Part shown: positions 13,829-14,313 of the stretch, one piece after another
Numbering within the stretch: position 1 is the stretch's first letter
Layout: the number at the start of each line of letters is the position of its first letter
Notes under the pieces: generated by a model
Seen by the model: the letters and a program-made list of their open reading frames with translations, nothing else
What the model was told of the DNA's origin: nothing
The model's database searches: none
Made by a program: the position numbers and the translations under genes
Source of the DNA: MGR-bin208 sp043779285
GTDB lineage: Bacteria > Bacteroidota > Bacteroidia > Chitinophagales > Chitinophagaceae
Assembly (NCBI GenBank): GCA_043779285.1
Contig: JAYWEL010000023.1
Location: 1 to 14,313 of the forward strand
DNA: 14,313 bases
Direction of reading: 5' to 3'

Positions 13829-14313
13829 ATGTCTATTCATAAAGAAGTAAAAAAAGTGACCACCCATACATTGCAATTAATGAAAGATGCTGGAGAGAAA
13901 ATCTCTATGATCACGGCCTATGATTTTTCATTTGCAAAAATTTTTGATGCGGCGGGAATTGATGTAATTCTTGTTGGCGATTCTGCTTCTAATGTAATGG
14001 CCGGACATGAAACCACCTTGCCTATTACACTTGACCAAATGATCTATCATGCACAAAGTGTAATAAGAGGAATTAATCACTGCCTGGTTGTGGTAGATTT
14101 GCCTTTCGGGTCATACCAATCGAATTCTGATATCGCACTTGCTTCTGCAATAAAAATCATGAAAGAAACCGGAGGGCATGCCATTAAATTAGAAGGTGGT
14201 GAAGAAGTGATTGATTCAATAAAACGAATTGTTTCAGCAGGTATTCCAGTCATGGGTCATTTAGGTTTAACACCACAATCCATTTATAAATTTGGAACAT
14301 ATACGGTAAGAGC
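13829..14313 (+). CDS. panB: 3-methyl-2-oxobutanoate hydroxymethyltransferase (ketopantoate hydroxymethyltransferase), cut by window edge
   Basis: PanB transfers a hydroxymethyl group from 5,10-methylene-tetrahydrofolate to alpha-ketoisovalerate, the first committed step to pantothenate. About 161 residues are present, roughly 60% of the usual 265-270; the gene runs off the right edge. From ATG 13829 the protein begins MSIHKEVKKVTTHTLQLMK. It then shows ISMITAYDFSFAKIFDAAG, ILVGDSASNVMAGHETT (Mg-binding VGDS), VVVDLPFGSYQ, AIKLEGGEEV and GIPVMGHLGLTPQS, all PanB signatures. A TAATTTTA sequence 20 bases upstream of the start (13802-13809) resembles a -7 box with one mismatch. It belongs to the same pathway as panC 4.8 kb upstream but is separated from it by four unrelated genes. 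Confidence 0.96.
   Translation, partial: MSIHKEVKKVTTHTLQLMKDAGEKISMITAYDFSFAKIFDAAGIDVILVGDSASNVMAGHETTLPITLDQMIYHAQSVIRGINHCLVVVDLPFGSYQSNSDIALASAIKIMKETGGHAIKLEGGEEVIDSIKRIVSAGIPVMGHLGLTPQSIYKFGTYTVR

Noticed and set aside
1..14313. Defence, mobile, toxin-antitoxin or CRISPR system
   Set aside because: No repeats with regular spacing, no transposase, integrase, nuclease or small gene pairs; every gene belongs to a known or conserved Bacteroidota family.

Overview
The window is an AT-rich chromosomal segment from a member of the Bacteroidota. Three things point there: lineage-typical families (a DUF4270 lipoprotein, a GSCFA-domain protein, a GT5-only glycogen-synthase-like protein), Bacteroidota promoter elements of the form TAnnTTTG with a TTG-type -33 box, and A-rich start-codon contexts without strong Shine-Dalgarno sequences. 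A finer placement (Chitinophagia/Saprospiria/Sphingobacteriia-like) would be a guess. Coding density is high, all complete genes look intact, and no gap without a gene exceeds 300 bases. I see no tRNA, rRNA, insertion sequence, phage gene or CRISPR array.

Left part (1-5704), mostly minus strand. rpsO and the 5' part of pnp (cut by the left edge) form the classic rpsO-pnp pair, with a terminator-like hairpin between them and a good promoter upstream of rpsO. Divergent from rpsO is miaE, a tRNA hydroxylase. A minus-strand operon follows in the order rlmB, HMG-CoA lyase-like gene, GSCFA gene. Upstream of it, metK is a separate unit with its own strong terminator.

Middle part (5705-8222). A truncated glycogen-synthase-like gene and a DUF4270 lipoprotein gene form a two-gene minus-strand unit. 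It ends at a 13-bp perfect hairpin whose loop holds the probable -7 element of the metK promoter. The glycogen-synthase-like protein has lost the family's substrate-binding and catalytic motifs as well as its C-terminal domain, so it is unlikely to make glycogen.

Right part (8223-14313), all plus strand: panC, an LPG-synthase-type membrane protein, rfaE2, ppk1, ppx and the start of panB (cut by the right edge). panC and panB make pantothenate (CoA precursor). rfaE2 makes ADP-heptose for lipopolysaccharide. ppk1 and ppx overlap by 4 bases, ppx with a TTG start, and make and degrade polyphosphate.

The region is largely housekeeping, and I found no convincing new defence or mobile system. The best candidates for undescribed biology are the degenerate GT5 protein paired with the DUF4270 lipoprotein, the promoter embedded in a terminator upstream of metK, and several unexplained intergenic dyads.
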